Below, piece by piece: positions 41,981 to 50,915 of a DNA stretch of 51,256 nucleotides. A program made the position numbers and the translations under genes. Positions within the stretch are counted from its first letter, which is position 1, and the number at the start of each line of letters is the position of its first letter. The stretch is from contig PSRA01000180.1 of assembly GCA_003175695.1 (NCBI GenBank), positions 1 through 51,256 on the forward strand, in the 5' to 3' direction. The stretch is from Bacteroidota bacterium. Lineage in GTDB: Bacteria > Bacteroidota > Bacteroidia > Chitinophagales > Chitinophagaceae. The notes under the pieces are model-generated. The model saw only the letters and a list, made by a program, of their open reading frames with translations. It made no database searches and was not told where the DNA came from.

Positions 41981-43771
41981 TCAATACAATTTTGCCGTCT
42001 TAGGTTTATAGGGAGTCTCAAAAACATTTGCACCCTGCACTTTCAGTTTTCTCCTATACACTTTATTTCCGCAACTCACATACAACGTATCAAAATGCGC
42101 TCCGCCAAAACAACAATTGGAAGCCTGTCCGGAAGGAAGCGGCAGGATCGCATTTACCCTGCCTGTTTGGTCTAAGACTTGAATGCCAACTCGGGTCGTA
42201 ACATAAATTCGCCCGTCCCGATCGCAACGCAGGCCGTCAGGCCACGCATTTTCATCTGTATCGGGAACATATAACCATCCATATTTTTGTTTATTTATGA
42301 GTGTGCCATCGGGCAAAATAGTATAGATCCAGATCCAGTGAGATGCGGATTCTGCAATGTACAATTGCGTCTGGTCGGGACTGAGCGCAATTCCATTTGC
42401 AAATTTCAATCCGCGGTCGACGATGATTTTTTGTCCGCCAGGTCGAATGAGATAGATATTGCTCGGGTTTTGGATTCCATCCGGGGCAGTTACATATATA
42501 TTCCCGTTATGTCCAACGACAAGGTCATTTCCTGCAATACTATCTGCGATAACGATTTCCTTTCCTTTAGTATCGTAACAGATTATTTGTTTTGTAGCTC
42601 CCGCGACAACATAACGTCTGCCATCTGGCCCAAAGGAGGTACCGCTTGCCTTCTTTGAATCCAAATCCATCGCTATTGGTTTGCCATTATTGGAAATCTT
42701 ATAAGTTTTTGAATTAGGTATGTCCTGGAAGAACACCTCTCCCGTTTCATCTGCGCTCGTACCTTCCGTAAACTTATAGCCATCACCAACGAGCTGCCAG
42801 GTCTCACCGGAAATCAGGATATCAACCAGGAATTGATTTTTGGAATTGCCCGCAGCAACAGGTCGGGGCCAATCCTTCCAAAGCCAACGCATGGCTTCAG
42901 GAAATATGGCAGCACCGTGCAGGCCATTATGTCCGCCTTCTCCCCACGAATGCTTCACCTCGTAACCGGCGAAAGCCAATGCACGTTCCATAGTTTGATT
43001 AGCCATCCACCAGTCCCCCGTAAAATTGTTCAAGTCATTTGAACCATCCTGCAGGTAGATCCGAATGGGCTTGGGTTCATATTTGCGAACGAGCGTGGGA
43101 TATCTTTCTCCTCCACGAAGTCCAACATAAGTTCCAATCGCACTGAACACGCGTGAGAATTCCGAGGGCCTCTCCCATGCAGCGGTAAATGCACAAATTG
43201 CCCCACTACTTGATCCGCCAATGGCCCGATCATTTCCATTTTGGGAGAGGTGAAGTTGTCTCCCATCGGACGTTTTCAGTTTCTCAACTTCCGGAAAGAC
43301 TTCTTCTAAAAGAAACCGCGCATAGGCATCCCCGAGACCATCATATTCAAAGCTTCTGTTCATTCTGTCAAACGCTGAATCGGCATTGGCGGCAGGAATA
43401 TGACCTGGCGAAATGAATATGCCAATGGTCGTAGGCATTTCTCCCTTATATATCAGGTTGTCAAACACCGTGGGAGCATTCCAATCAACCCTGTCCTGAT
43501 TGACATACACGCACGCCGGCTTGTCTGGTTTGTATTGGGAGGGAACATAAACCCAATAATCGCGAACAGTTCCTGGAAAAATTTTTGAATTGCTCAGCGA
43601 TAGCTTTATCAATTCTCCTTTAGGTACCCCAGGTTGTTCAATGGATGCAGAGTCAATAGGATATTTTTCGGCGGGTTGTTGCGAACGAGAAAGAAAAGGA
43701 AGAACAAGCATCAAAAGGGAAAAAAATTTTTTAATGGGAAACCGGTGCTTCCGACAGTAGGATGGCCTCAT
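41981..43771 (-). CDS. Exported esterase / SMP-30 (gluconolactonase-like) fusion protein
   Basis: A 596-residue exported protein. After a basic stretch and hydrophobic segment (FFSLLMLVLPFLSRSQ) comes an esterase-D/Fes-type alpha/beta-hydrolase domain (about 50-325). RDYWVYVPSQYKPDKPACVY is its usual start, the nucleophile is in AIGGSSSGAICAF, and the His in WGEGGHNGLHG. From about 340 to 580 an SMP-30/gluconolactonase-type beta-propeller follows, with FTEGTSADETGEVFFQDIPN, FANGIALSPDQTQLYIAES and PDGLRCDRDGRIYVTTRVGI. This two-domain arrangement is known from Bacteroidota and Planctomycetota, where a role in sugar lactone or sugar ester breakdown is assumed. It may work in the periplasm. Confidence 0.88.
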   Translation of the reverse strand: MRPSYCRKHRFPIKKFFSLLMLVLPFLSRSQQPAEKYPIDSASIEQPGVPKGELIKLSLSNSKIFPGTVRDYWVYVPSQYKPDKPACVYVNQDRVDWNAPTVFDNLIYKGEMPTTIGIFISPGHIPAANADSAFDRMNRSFEYDGLGDAYARFLLEEVFPEVEKLKTSDGRQLHLSQNGNDRAIGGSSSGAICAFTAAWERPSEFSRVFSAIGTYVGLRGGERYPTLVRKYEPKPIRIYLQDGSNDLNNFTGDWWMANQTMERALAFAGYEVKHSWGEGGHNGLHGAAIFPEAMRWLWKDWPRPVAAGNSKNQFLVDILISGETWQLVGDGYKFTEGTSADETGEVFFQDIPNSKTYKISNNGKPIAMDLDSKKASGTSFGPDGRRYVVAGATKQIICYDTKGKEIVIADSIAGNDLVVGHNGNIYVTAPDGIQNPSNIYLIRPGGQKIIVDRGLKFANGIALSPDQTQLYIAESASHWIWIYTILPDGTLINKQKYGWLYVPDTDENAWPDGLRCDRDGRIYVTTRVGIQVLDQTGRVNAILPLPSGQASNCCFGGAHFDTLYVSCGNKVYRRKLKVQGANVFETPYKPKTAKLY

Positions 43772-43955
43772 GGTGGCTGTTTATGAAAAGTTAATCCTTT
43801 TCTCTTAGCAGACCAGATTCGTCTTGAGACAAAATGTTCTTAAAATGAAAACTTGCACGATTTGCTGGCTTTCGCTAAACACAACTTCGATCGGATCAAA
43901 GGACCTTTATTACATCTGTATCTCAGAATCAAAGAGAAGAGCATTGGCGAACTGA

Positions 43956-46340
43956 CTATTCTGATCTCAAACTCTTCGCCGGCCTTGCTATCGCCGCCTT
44001 TACCGATTGAAAGCTTACGGTTATAATGGTAATTAACAGCGCTCCGCCACCAGCCGCTACAAAAATCCACCAGGGCAAATCCGTCCGGTATTGGTAATTC
44101 ATCAACCAATTACTCATGAAATAATATGCTATCGGCGAAGCGATTAATAATGAAATCAAAACAAGAGAAACAAAATCTTTGGATAATAATTTCCAGAGAT
44201 TGAAAACCGTTGCTCCAAGTACTTTTCTTACCGCTATCTCCTTTGTTCTCTGTTCAGCAACGAAGGACGCCAAAGCAAATAAACCAAGACAGGAAATAAA
44301 AATGGCAAGCACTGTAAACACTGAAGCCAAATTTCCGATGCGCTCCTCGTCCCCAAATTTTTTTGCGTATTCCTCATTGGCAAATTCGTACTCAAATGGT
44401 TGCCTCGGATTGTATTTCTTCATCACGTTTTCAATCTTGCTCAACGCCTCATGTGAACTGACTGAAGCATTAATTTTTATGTTGAGCAATCCACCATTAT
44501 TCCCTCTAACTATCCGAAATAACGAAGGACGCACGGGTTCATAAGGCGATTCCATGATAAAGTCTTTTACTACGCCGACTACATTGAAAGCAACACCATC
44601 GTTAAAAGATATTTTCTCTCCAATCGGGTTGCTGAATCCCATATATCTAACGCAACTTTCATTGAGAATGAAGGCAGCGGAATCAGAAGGAAAAGCTCTT
44701 GAGAAATCCCTTCCTTCAACTACTTTCCATCCGATCACTTTTCCGAAGTCGACAGATACCGAATTCATGGGAAAATCGTTCGAAGTACCCGGAGGTTTCC
44801 CTTTCCACGACATACCACCGTTAGAATTGTATACTGCTGTAAGAGGAGTTCCTGACTCAGCAATCTCGTCAACAGCTCCCGTACTTTTCAAATCGTTGCG
44901 GATAGCATCAAAATGACTGCGAAGATCATACATGTGCATTTTCACCGTAACAATTCCATTACTATTATATCCGACCGGTCTATTTTTTGCAAATAGAATC
45001 TGTCTGAAAATAACAACCGTACCAATGATTAACATGACCGATACGGTAAATTGAAGTACGACCAGGACTTTGCGGGGGAGAGTGGAGAATCTTCCAGCAA
45101 CAAAAACTCCTTTAAGAACTTTTACAGGCTTAAATGAAGACAAATAAAATGCTGGATAGCTACCGGCAACCAGACCCGTAAAAAATACAAAGCACATTGA
45201 GATTATCCAGAATGCTGGCCTGGCTAACGGCAATGTTATGCTCTTGCCGGCAATTAAATTAAATGACGACAGAGATAGCTGAACAATAAAAATGGATACG
45301 AAAAAAGAAACAAGTGAAATAATTATGGACTCTCCGAGAAATTGACGGATCAATTGTCCGCGTGCTGAACCGACTGCCTTGCGAACACCTACCTCTTTGG
45401 CTCTCTTTTGGCTTTGAGCTGTAGACAAATTCATGAAATTAATACAAGCCAGGAGCAGAATAAATGCTCCAATAATTCCAAACCACCATACATACTTGAT
45501 TCTTCCACCCGTGTTCACTCCATTATCAAATTCGCTATACAAATGCCATTTACTCATTGGTTGCAAAAAAAGCTCGGGCTTTGCAATCCTCTCACCATTC
45601 CTGACATTATTCAATTTTTCATCCTTGATCTTTGATGATGCAGACTTCAAGTCGGCCCCTTCGGTTAGCTGCACCAAAACCTGAAGAAAATTACGGCCCC
45701 ATGGATTGTCCATTTGCTTCAAATAGGGAACAATCTTTGTTTTCAATTCCCATGTAGTGATAAATTGCTGATCAGCAAACGTAGAATTGAAGGGCATATC
45801 CTTATATATGCCGCTAACTTTTGCCGGAATATTCTCAACGGTAATCATTTTATTGATTGGATCATCATTTCCGAAAATAGCTCGGGCAGAAGATTCAGAT
45901 AGAAATATTGCATCAGGTTCTTTCAATCCATCCAGAGTACCTTTCAACATTTTCAAATCAAGCATGGCGGGTGCTTGCGACTCAACGTATAATCCCTTTT
46001 GAGAAAAAGACTTGTTACGATATGCCAAAACGGAGTTGGCCCAGTTAAGGATCGTAACAGCCTTAAAATCATCTTTGAACTTAGTGCGGAGGTCTTCTGC
46101 CAGTGGTAAAGGCAAACCGTCCCAGGTATCAATTTTTCCGTTTTGATGGATATTTTGCATCACCGAAGCAATGCGGTTAAAATTCTTGTTGTCCTTATTG
46201 AACGATATTTCATCCCATATCCACATGCCGATCAACATTGTAACGGCTATGCCCACCGCCAGACCGCTGATGTTGATGACAAAAGAAGTCTTATTCTTCA
46301 ACAAATTTCTCCAGGTTGTCTTGAAATAATTTCCAAACAT
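43956..46340 (-). CDS. ABC transporter permease, MacB/FtsX type (paralogue A)
   Basis: A 794-residue permease with the duplicated MacB_PCD/FtsX architecture of Bacteroidota. After NYFKTTWRNLLKNKTSFVIN a first membrane segment (ISGLAVGIAVTMLIGMWI) follows, then a large periplasmic domain (about 45-280), then three membrane segments with LLACINFMNLSTAQSQKRAK and KEVGVRKAVGSARGQLIRQF, a second periplasmic domain, and a final FtsX block (KEIAVRKVLGATVFNLWKLL). The two VGVRKAVG/IAVRKVLG stretches are coupling motifs for an ATPase, which is not encoded nearby. The TTG at 46349 is open, but the ATG at 46340 is preferred. The substrate is unknown; relatives act in peptide or lipoprotein export and in mechanotransmission. 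Confidence 0.92.
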   Translation of the reverse strand: MFGNYFKTTWRNLLKNKTSFVINISGLAVGIAVTMLIGMWIWDEISFNKDNKNFNRIASVMQNIHQNGKIDTWDGLPLPLAEDLRTKFKDDFKAVTILNWANSVLAYRNKSFSQKGLYVESQAPAMLDLKMLKGTLDGLKEPDAIFLSESSARAIFGNDDPINKMITVENIPAKVSGIYKDMPFNSTFADQQFITTWELKTKIVPYLKQMDNPWGRNFLQVLVQLTEGADLKSASSKIKDEKLNNVRNGERIAKPELFLQPMSKWHLYSEFDNGVNTGGRIKYVWWFGIIGAFILLLACINFMNLSTAQSQKRAKEVGVRKAVGSARGQLIRQFLGESIIISLVSFFVSIFIVQLSLSSFNLIAGKSITLPLARPAFWIISMCFVFFTGLVAGSYPAFYLSSFKPVKVLKGVFVAGRFSTLPRKVLVVLQFTVSVMLIIGTVVIFRQILFAKNRPVGYNSNGIVTVKMHMYDLRSHFDAIRNDLKSTGAVDEIAESGTPLTAVYNSNGGMSWKGKPPGTSNDFPMNSVSVDFGKVIGWKVVEGRDFSRAFPSDSAAFILNESCVRYMGFSNPIGEKISFNDGVAFNVVGVVKDFIMESPYEPVRPSLFRIVRGNNGGLLNIKINASVSSHEALSKIENVMKKYNPRQPFEYEFANEEYAKKFGDEERIGNLASVFTVLAIFISCLGLFALASFVAEQRTKEIAVRKVLGATVFNLWKLLSKDFVSLVLISLLIASPIAYYFMSNWLMNYQYRTDLPWWIFVAAGGGALLITIITVSFQSVKAAIARPAKSLRSE

Positions 46341-46537
46341 TTGAGTCAATTGATTATTATGTCAGGAGATGTTACTTTGAGGCCAATTGGTGCTAAAAAT
46401 CAAGTAAAAAATATGCCAGCATTCTGATTCAATGACACTCAACCGATTGCAGAAAAATTTTCAATTAGAAGTGTGCGGATTTATTACAGCTAATGTACGA
46501 AAGACGTATATGTCAGAGAACAGCGGGGGTCAGAGAA

Positions 46538-46574
46538 GCGCAGAGGCTCGCCGATCATTGGCGAGCCTCTGCGC
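46538..46574. terminator. Perfect 15-bp hairpin after the NTF2-like lipoprotein gene
   Basis: GCGCAGAGGCTCGCC and GGCGAGCCTCTGCGC are perfectly complementary around a 7-base loop. The structure starts 31 bases beyond the minus-strand gene's stop at 46605. It is much more GC-rich than its surroundings and lacks a long T-run on either strand, so it may be a terminator without U-tract, an RNA-stabilising element or a repeat-type element. Confidence 0.5.
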
Positions 46575-46604
46575 GAAGGATTTTTATGCTCTTAAAAAGA
46601 CAAA

Positions 46605-47156
46605 TCATTTTGTCATTGTCGCTGCGTTAATCGGAGCCCGATCAAGATATTGGATCACTCTGTCAATTTTATCATTTGCATCATAATGCGTGTCAGTATG
46701 AATCCACTGGCTCATTTTTTTCCCTGTTTTATATTTAGCAGTTACAGCATACCAACTTAACAACCAAATACCAGGCGCCTCAACGCTTTGAGGTTGGTTG
46801 ACTTTTATCGGCAACCAAATTTCATTTACGAAAGTGATAGAGTCTATCACCTGCCCTCTCCTTTTCTTCCAATATGCGGTAATCGCTTGTTTCCCCGCTA
46901 CACTGTCTCCATTATTCCAAATGTAAACAGCATTGTCTGCGAACGAATTCATCCAAGAGTCTATATCGCCAGAAGAAAGGGCCGCGAGGCCTTTTTTGCC
47001 AAGCTCTGCATACTTGGCATCTGCAAATTCGGCCGGCTGAGGTTTTGCGGGAGCCGCAGCTACTGAATCCTTCACTTCGGCTTTTTCGGTGGACGATTGA
47101 TTTGAACACGAAAACAATAAGCAGGAGCTTAAACCCAAAAGCAGTACTTTTTTCAT
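46605..47156 (-). CDS. NTF2/SnoaL-like lipoprotein
   Basis: A 183-residue lipoprotein. MKKVLLLGLSSCLLFSC gives the signal with Cys17 in the lipobox LFSC, followed by a linker rich in Ser, Ala and Pro. The mature domain (about 45-175) is NTF2-like: LAALSSGDIDSWMNSFADNA, VYIWNNGDSVAGKQAITAYW, WLLSWYAVTAKYKTGKKMSQ and WIHTDTHYDANDKIDRVIQY. The NTF2 fold provides a ligand pocket, but the function is unknown. It stands between the two permease paralogues on the same strand, yet with spacers of 264 and 477 bases, so a shared transcript is uncertain. Confidence 0.85.
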   Translation of the reverse strand: MKKVLLLGLSSCLLFSCSNQSSTEKAEVKDSVAAAPAKPQPAEFADAKYAELGKKGLAALSSGDIDSWMNSFADNAVYIWNNGDSVAGKQAITAYWKKRRGQVIDSITFVNEIWLPIKVNQPQSVEAPGIWLLSWYAVTAKYKTGKKMSQWIHTDTHYDANDKIDRVIQYLDRAPINAATMTK

Positions 47157-47415
47157 ACTTGAAAATTTTAGAGGTTAAAAAATGAAAGGAAAAAAATATG
47201 CGTGGAGTAAAGGCAGGCGACTAATTACTAAAAGTAAGATTTCTCTGGCAAAATCCATAATTGTTTTGAGGCGTGCGAGCTTGGACCATGTCCCTTGCGC
47301 TGCATGTCAGTGGTGCACAGCAAGCATGAGCGCTTTGCTTGGCCCTTTTTGTCTTTGCCCAACGAGAGATGACAACGTATTCTTTAGCCAGTCCGTTTGC
47401 ACCGATCCGATCACG

Positions 47416-47508
47416 TTACGTCCGCATTATAACCAGGGGGCCAGAGTCTAATCTTTCCAAAAGGTCATTTTCAAAAGCGGGGAATATTTTGCGAAATTCT
47501 TCTATCAT
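47416..47508 (-). pseudogene. Possible Crp/Fnr-like N-terminal remnant
   Basis: Thirty codons start at ATG 47508: MIEEFRKIFPAFENDLLERL then DSGPLVIMRT and TAA. The order of residues resembles the first helix and strand of Crp/Fnr regulators of this phylum (F..YP.FE..L...I). Further fragments downstream in other frames are too short to judge. This is a weak assignment. The remaining spacer 47157-47633 contains nothing else that I recognise. Confidence 0.25.
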
Positions 47509-47633
47509 GCATCCAGGTTAGTTAAGTAATTTTTTGGTCAGACTGCCCGTCTACAATCTTCATGACAACCAATGGACCATTGGCCACAAAGAATTGTGAC
47601 TTTTAAGATGCTTCAAAAATCCCGGTTCAAAAA

Positions 47634-50000
47634 TTACTCCGACTTCAATACATTTACCGGATTAGCAAGCGCTGCTTTCAATGTCTGGAAGCTGACAGTT
47701 GTTATTGCAATCAAAATGGCAATTAGTCCGGCTGAAGCAAATATCCACCAGCTCGCCTCAATCCTGTAAGTATAATTTTGTAGCCATCTATGCATCATCC
47801 ATTTTGCAATCGGGAATGATAGTACGCACGATATTATGACAAGCCTGATAAAATCCTTGGATAAAAGTACGGTAAGATTTGAGGCTGTCGCGCCGAGTAC
47901 TTTTCTTATTCCAATTTCTTTAATTCTTTGCTCGGCCATATAGGCGGCCAGACCAAATAAACCAAGGCAGGAAATAATTATTGAAAGCACCGCAAACACT
48001 CCGGAAATCTTGCTCATCATCAATTCGTTCAAAAATAGTTGGTTGAATTGCTCGTCAACAAACTTGAACTGTAATGGGAATCCTGGATTGTCTTTTTTAA
48101 GAACATCCTCAATTTTTGCAAGCGCGCTCTGCAGATTCGCAGCTGATTTTACTCGAACATAAACGAGATTTTCATATTCCGGGGGCCTGCAAAAAAATAT
48201 TGCCGGACCTGGGTTGTTGTATACGTTGCCAAAAACAAAATCATCTACTACTCCGATCACCGTGACATTTTCGAGCTGACCGTGTTGCAGGTCGCGCGGC
48301 GATTGCATAATCTTCCCAACCGCATTGTCCTCACCCATTAATTTCTCCATCGATTTTGTGATGATGATATTGGAATGATCAATAACTCCGCCGGGATCAA
48401 AATCTCTTCCATGGATCAGGTGCATTCCGTATGTTGACATAAATTCGGAACTCACTTTCCGGAAAGGAATGCTGACGTTGTTATCGCCGGTCTTTCCATT
48501 CCAGGTAAACCCATTGTCAGTGTCACCACCATAGATCATTTCATGACCCGCCATGGCAGCATTTTCTACCAAACCTGTACCTAAAAGATCATTTTTGATC
48601 GAACTGAAATTCCCGGCTATATCGTGCTGCATGTTCATTTCAATCAACCTATTCTTATTAAAACCCAGCTTCCTCTCTTTTACATGCCTTATCTGCAGAA
48701 GAATAATAATTGTGCTAATTATGAATATGAGCGATACTGTAAATTGAATTACAACCAATGATTTACGGATAAATGCGGCACTCCCGGTCTTGATTTTCAA
48801 GCCTTTTAAAACTGCAATTGGCTTAAAGGAAGATAAATATAACGAAGGATAACTCCCAGCTACCAACCCACAGATTAAAATAATAGTGGCCAGTGCGAGT
48901 ATATGGATTGGCGTTAACGCGAATGTCAATTGCTTTTGCACAATTTGGTTAAACGCAGGAAGCGCCATTAAAATCATTACGACGGCCAGAATTCCTGCTA
49001 AGACTGACATGCAGAGAGCTTCCACTAAAAATTGAGCGATCAATCTCTTCTTATCCGAACCAAGTACTTTTCTTACTCCCACTTCTTTTGCGCGTTTTTC
49101 ACTTCTCGCTGTTGACAGGTTCATGAAATTTATACACGCGATAAAAAGAATAATCCATCCAATGACGGAAAGCATTCTCACATGATCAATCTGGCCGCCG
49201 CCGGTTTGCCGGCCATTTACAAATTCGTTGCGAAGATGCCAATCTCTCATAGGAAATAAAAATGAATGACTTTTCTGGCTTGCGTCTTTTTGAGGAATAT
49301 AATTATAAAGTTGATTATTTACTACGGCGAGGTCTGCCCGAGGATCAAGCTCAACATAGGTCGTAGGACCATAACTTACCCAGCTTGGTGGCTCGGTTAC
49401 TTGATAAGGAGCTATCCATTCAAATTGCAACGATGAATTTTGTGGTATATCACGCAAAACGCCAGAAACAATGTAATCTTGATTGTTGTTCATTCGCACA
49501 GCTTTGCCAATGATATTCTTTTCTGTTCCCAATATTTTCTTTGCTGCTTTCTCTGTGAGGACTATGGAATATAATTGGGTAAATGCATTCTCGGCACTTC
49601 CATCTGTGAATTGTAGAGTGAACATGGTAAAAAATGAAGAATCCGCAAACCTTCCCAGCGAATACACTGAATGCTCCCCGCTACTAAAAAGTGCGTTTAC
49701 TGATGCATCGGAAATTCGGCATGCATTGGCAATACCGGGAATTTCTTTTTTTATCGATGACGCCATCATCCTGGGCGAAGACCAATTACTAAATACAGTT
49801 CCGTCGATGTTTTGATTATTGAGTACTGTATAGAGCCTGTCTTTTTTTGGATACATGTGATCGAAACTAAACTCATCTTCGGCCCAAAGAAAAATAAGCC
49901 CCGCACATGCCATTCCGATAGCCAATCCAAGAATATTCAGCGCACTGAAGGTTTTATTTTTCCAAAAATTGCGAATGGCGTTGAAATAGTTTTTGATCAT
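47634..50000 (-). CDS. ABC transporter permease, MacB/FtsX type (paralogue B)
   Basis: A 788-residue permease with the same duplicated layout as the gene at 43956. It begins MIKNYFNAIRNFWKNKTFSA with NILGLAIGMACAGLIFLW as first membrane segment. A periplasmic MacB_PCD domain follows, then membrane segments around LFIACINFMNLSTARSEKRA and KEVGVRKVLGSDKKRLIAQF, a second periplasmic domain, and a terminal FtsX block with KEIGIRKVLGATASNLTVLL. The two proteins share many blocks but are clearly diverged, so the duplication is not recent. No ATPase or membrane-fusion partner gene is in the window. ATG at 50000 is unambiguous. Confidence 0.93.
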   Translation of the reverse strand: MIKNYFNAIRNFWKNKTFSALNILGLAIGMACAGLIFLWAEDEFSFDHMYPKKDRLYTVLNNQNIDGTVFSNWSSPRMMASSIKKEIPGIANACRISDASVNALFSSGEHSVYSLGRFADSSFFTMFTLQFTDGSAENAFTQLYSIVLTEKAAKKILGTEKNIIGKAVRMNNNQDYIVSGVLRDIPQNSSLQFEWIAPYQVTEPPSWVSYGPTTYVELDPRADLAVVNNQLYNYIPQKDASQKSHSFLFPMRDWHLRNEFVNGRQTGGGQIDHVRMLSVIGWIILFIACINFMNLSTARSEKRAKEVGVRKVLGSDKKRLIAQFLVEALCMSVLAGILAVVMILMALPAFNQIVQKQLTFALTPIHILALATIILICGLVAGSYPSLYLSSFKPIAVLKGLKIKTGSAAFIRKSLVVIQFTVSLIFIISTIIILLQIRHVKERKLGFNKNRLIEMNMQHDIAGNFSSIKNDLLGTGLVENAAMAGHEMIYGGDTDNGFTWNGKTGDNNVSIPFRKVSSEFMSTYGMHLIHGRDFDPGGVIDHSNIIITKSMEKLMGEDNAVGKIMQSPRDLQHGQLENVTVIGVVDDFVFGNVYNNPGPAIFFCRPPEYENLVYVRVKSAANLQSALAKIEDVLKKDNPGFPLQFKFVDEQFNQLFLNELMMSKISGVFAVLSIIISCLGLFGLAAYMAEQRIKEIGIRKVLGATASNLTVLLSKDFIRLVIISCVLSFPIAKWMMHRWLQNYTYRIEASWWIFASAGLIAILIAITTVSFQTLKAALANPVNVLKSE

Positions 50001-50205
50001 AAAGACTTATGAAATTTCTGAAATAAATAGTAAGTGTCGATTAACGGCAGTGAAGATTGTTCAATTAAAATGCCGTATTACAAAGAGTTTATTTACAAGA
50101 AGAAAAAGCGATAATCCAAACAAGGATCGTTCGGTTTTGATACAATTAATGTCCGTTTTAGCTTTCCAGAAAGAGGGCTTCTAGCACTCCTATACCTATT
50201 TGTCC

Positions 50206-50748
50206 TTATTTCCTTTTTGCCTTTAATAATTTAGCATAGTCGCGAACAGATGTCAAGAGTTTCTCAGCTTCAATCTCTGCTGTCTTCTTTCGGCCTTTGT
50301 CACTGAGAATAGCATCAATCAATTTTTCATTATCAAAATAATAGCGACCCTGAAACGTCTCATCAAGTTTAGAATAATCCAAACTTTGCGTCGTGTCATT
50401 TATGTGGTAATTGCTTTCCGTTGTCAAAACAAAAACAAGCTTGTTATTGTCGAAATAGTACCCATTTTCTATTACACGATTTGAAAGTCCCACCCATTCC
50501 ACAATCTTTCGCAAAGTGTCGTCCTGATAATAGCCTTTTAAGCTTCCTCCATTATCAGTTGCATTACCCAAAAAATCTTCGCTATTATCGATAGTGACTA
50601 TCTTATAGTGGTTAAATGCGTTTATTTTTTGATAAACTTTTCTGATTTTCAAAATCGAATTGTTTTTATCATCGGCACTCTGTCCTAGTACAAATTGAAG
50701 GAAAAAGAGAGACAACAATGCTAGTGATAAAGTTTTTGGATTTATCAT
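50206..50748 (-). CDS. Exported hypothetical protein
   Basis: A 180-residue protein with a signal peptide (MINPKTLSLALLSLFFLQFV then LGQ). The mature domain alternates helix and strands: ILKIRKVYQKINAFNHYKIV, GYYQDDTLRKIVEWVGLSNR and NGYYFDNNKLVFVLTTESNY. YYFDN occurs twice (GYYFDNNKL, RYYFDNEKL), suggesting strand repeats of an antiparallel sheet. The C-terminus is a basic helix. This resembles a common group of Bacteroidota periplasmic proteins without known function. Confidence 0.65.
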   Translation of the reverse strand: MINPKTLSLALLSLFFLQFVLGQSADDKNNSILKIRKVYQKINAFNHYKIVTIDNSEDFLGNATDNGGSLKGYYQDDTLRKIVEWVGLSNRVIENGYYFDNNKLVFVLTTESNYHINDTTQSLDYSKLDETFQGRYYFDNEKLIDAILSDKGRKKTAEIEAEKLLTSVRDYAKLLKAKRK

Positions 50749-50915
50749 ATTTGAAGTTCGCTAAAATAAATTGGCGGTGCACACTGACCAAAAAATGCCG
50801 ATTTGTTATTACCCAAATGGCGGACAAGTGGACAAGATTCAAGACATCTACATTTTAAATTTAATGTTAATGGCTCGGTTTTGCAAGTGTTCGTTATTTA
50901 ATCAAATTTCTCAAC

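Noticed and set aside
47182-47451. Plus-strand frame of 89 codons in the spacer between the lipoprotein and permease genes
   Set aside because: Its composition is unlike a soluble or exported protein, rich in Cys and Arg without pattern, and no family is recognisable. A minus-strand Crp/Fnr-like start is at least as plausible.
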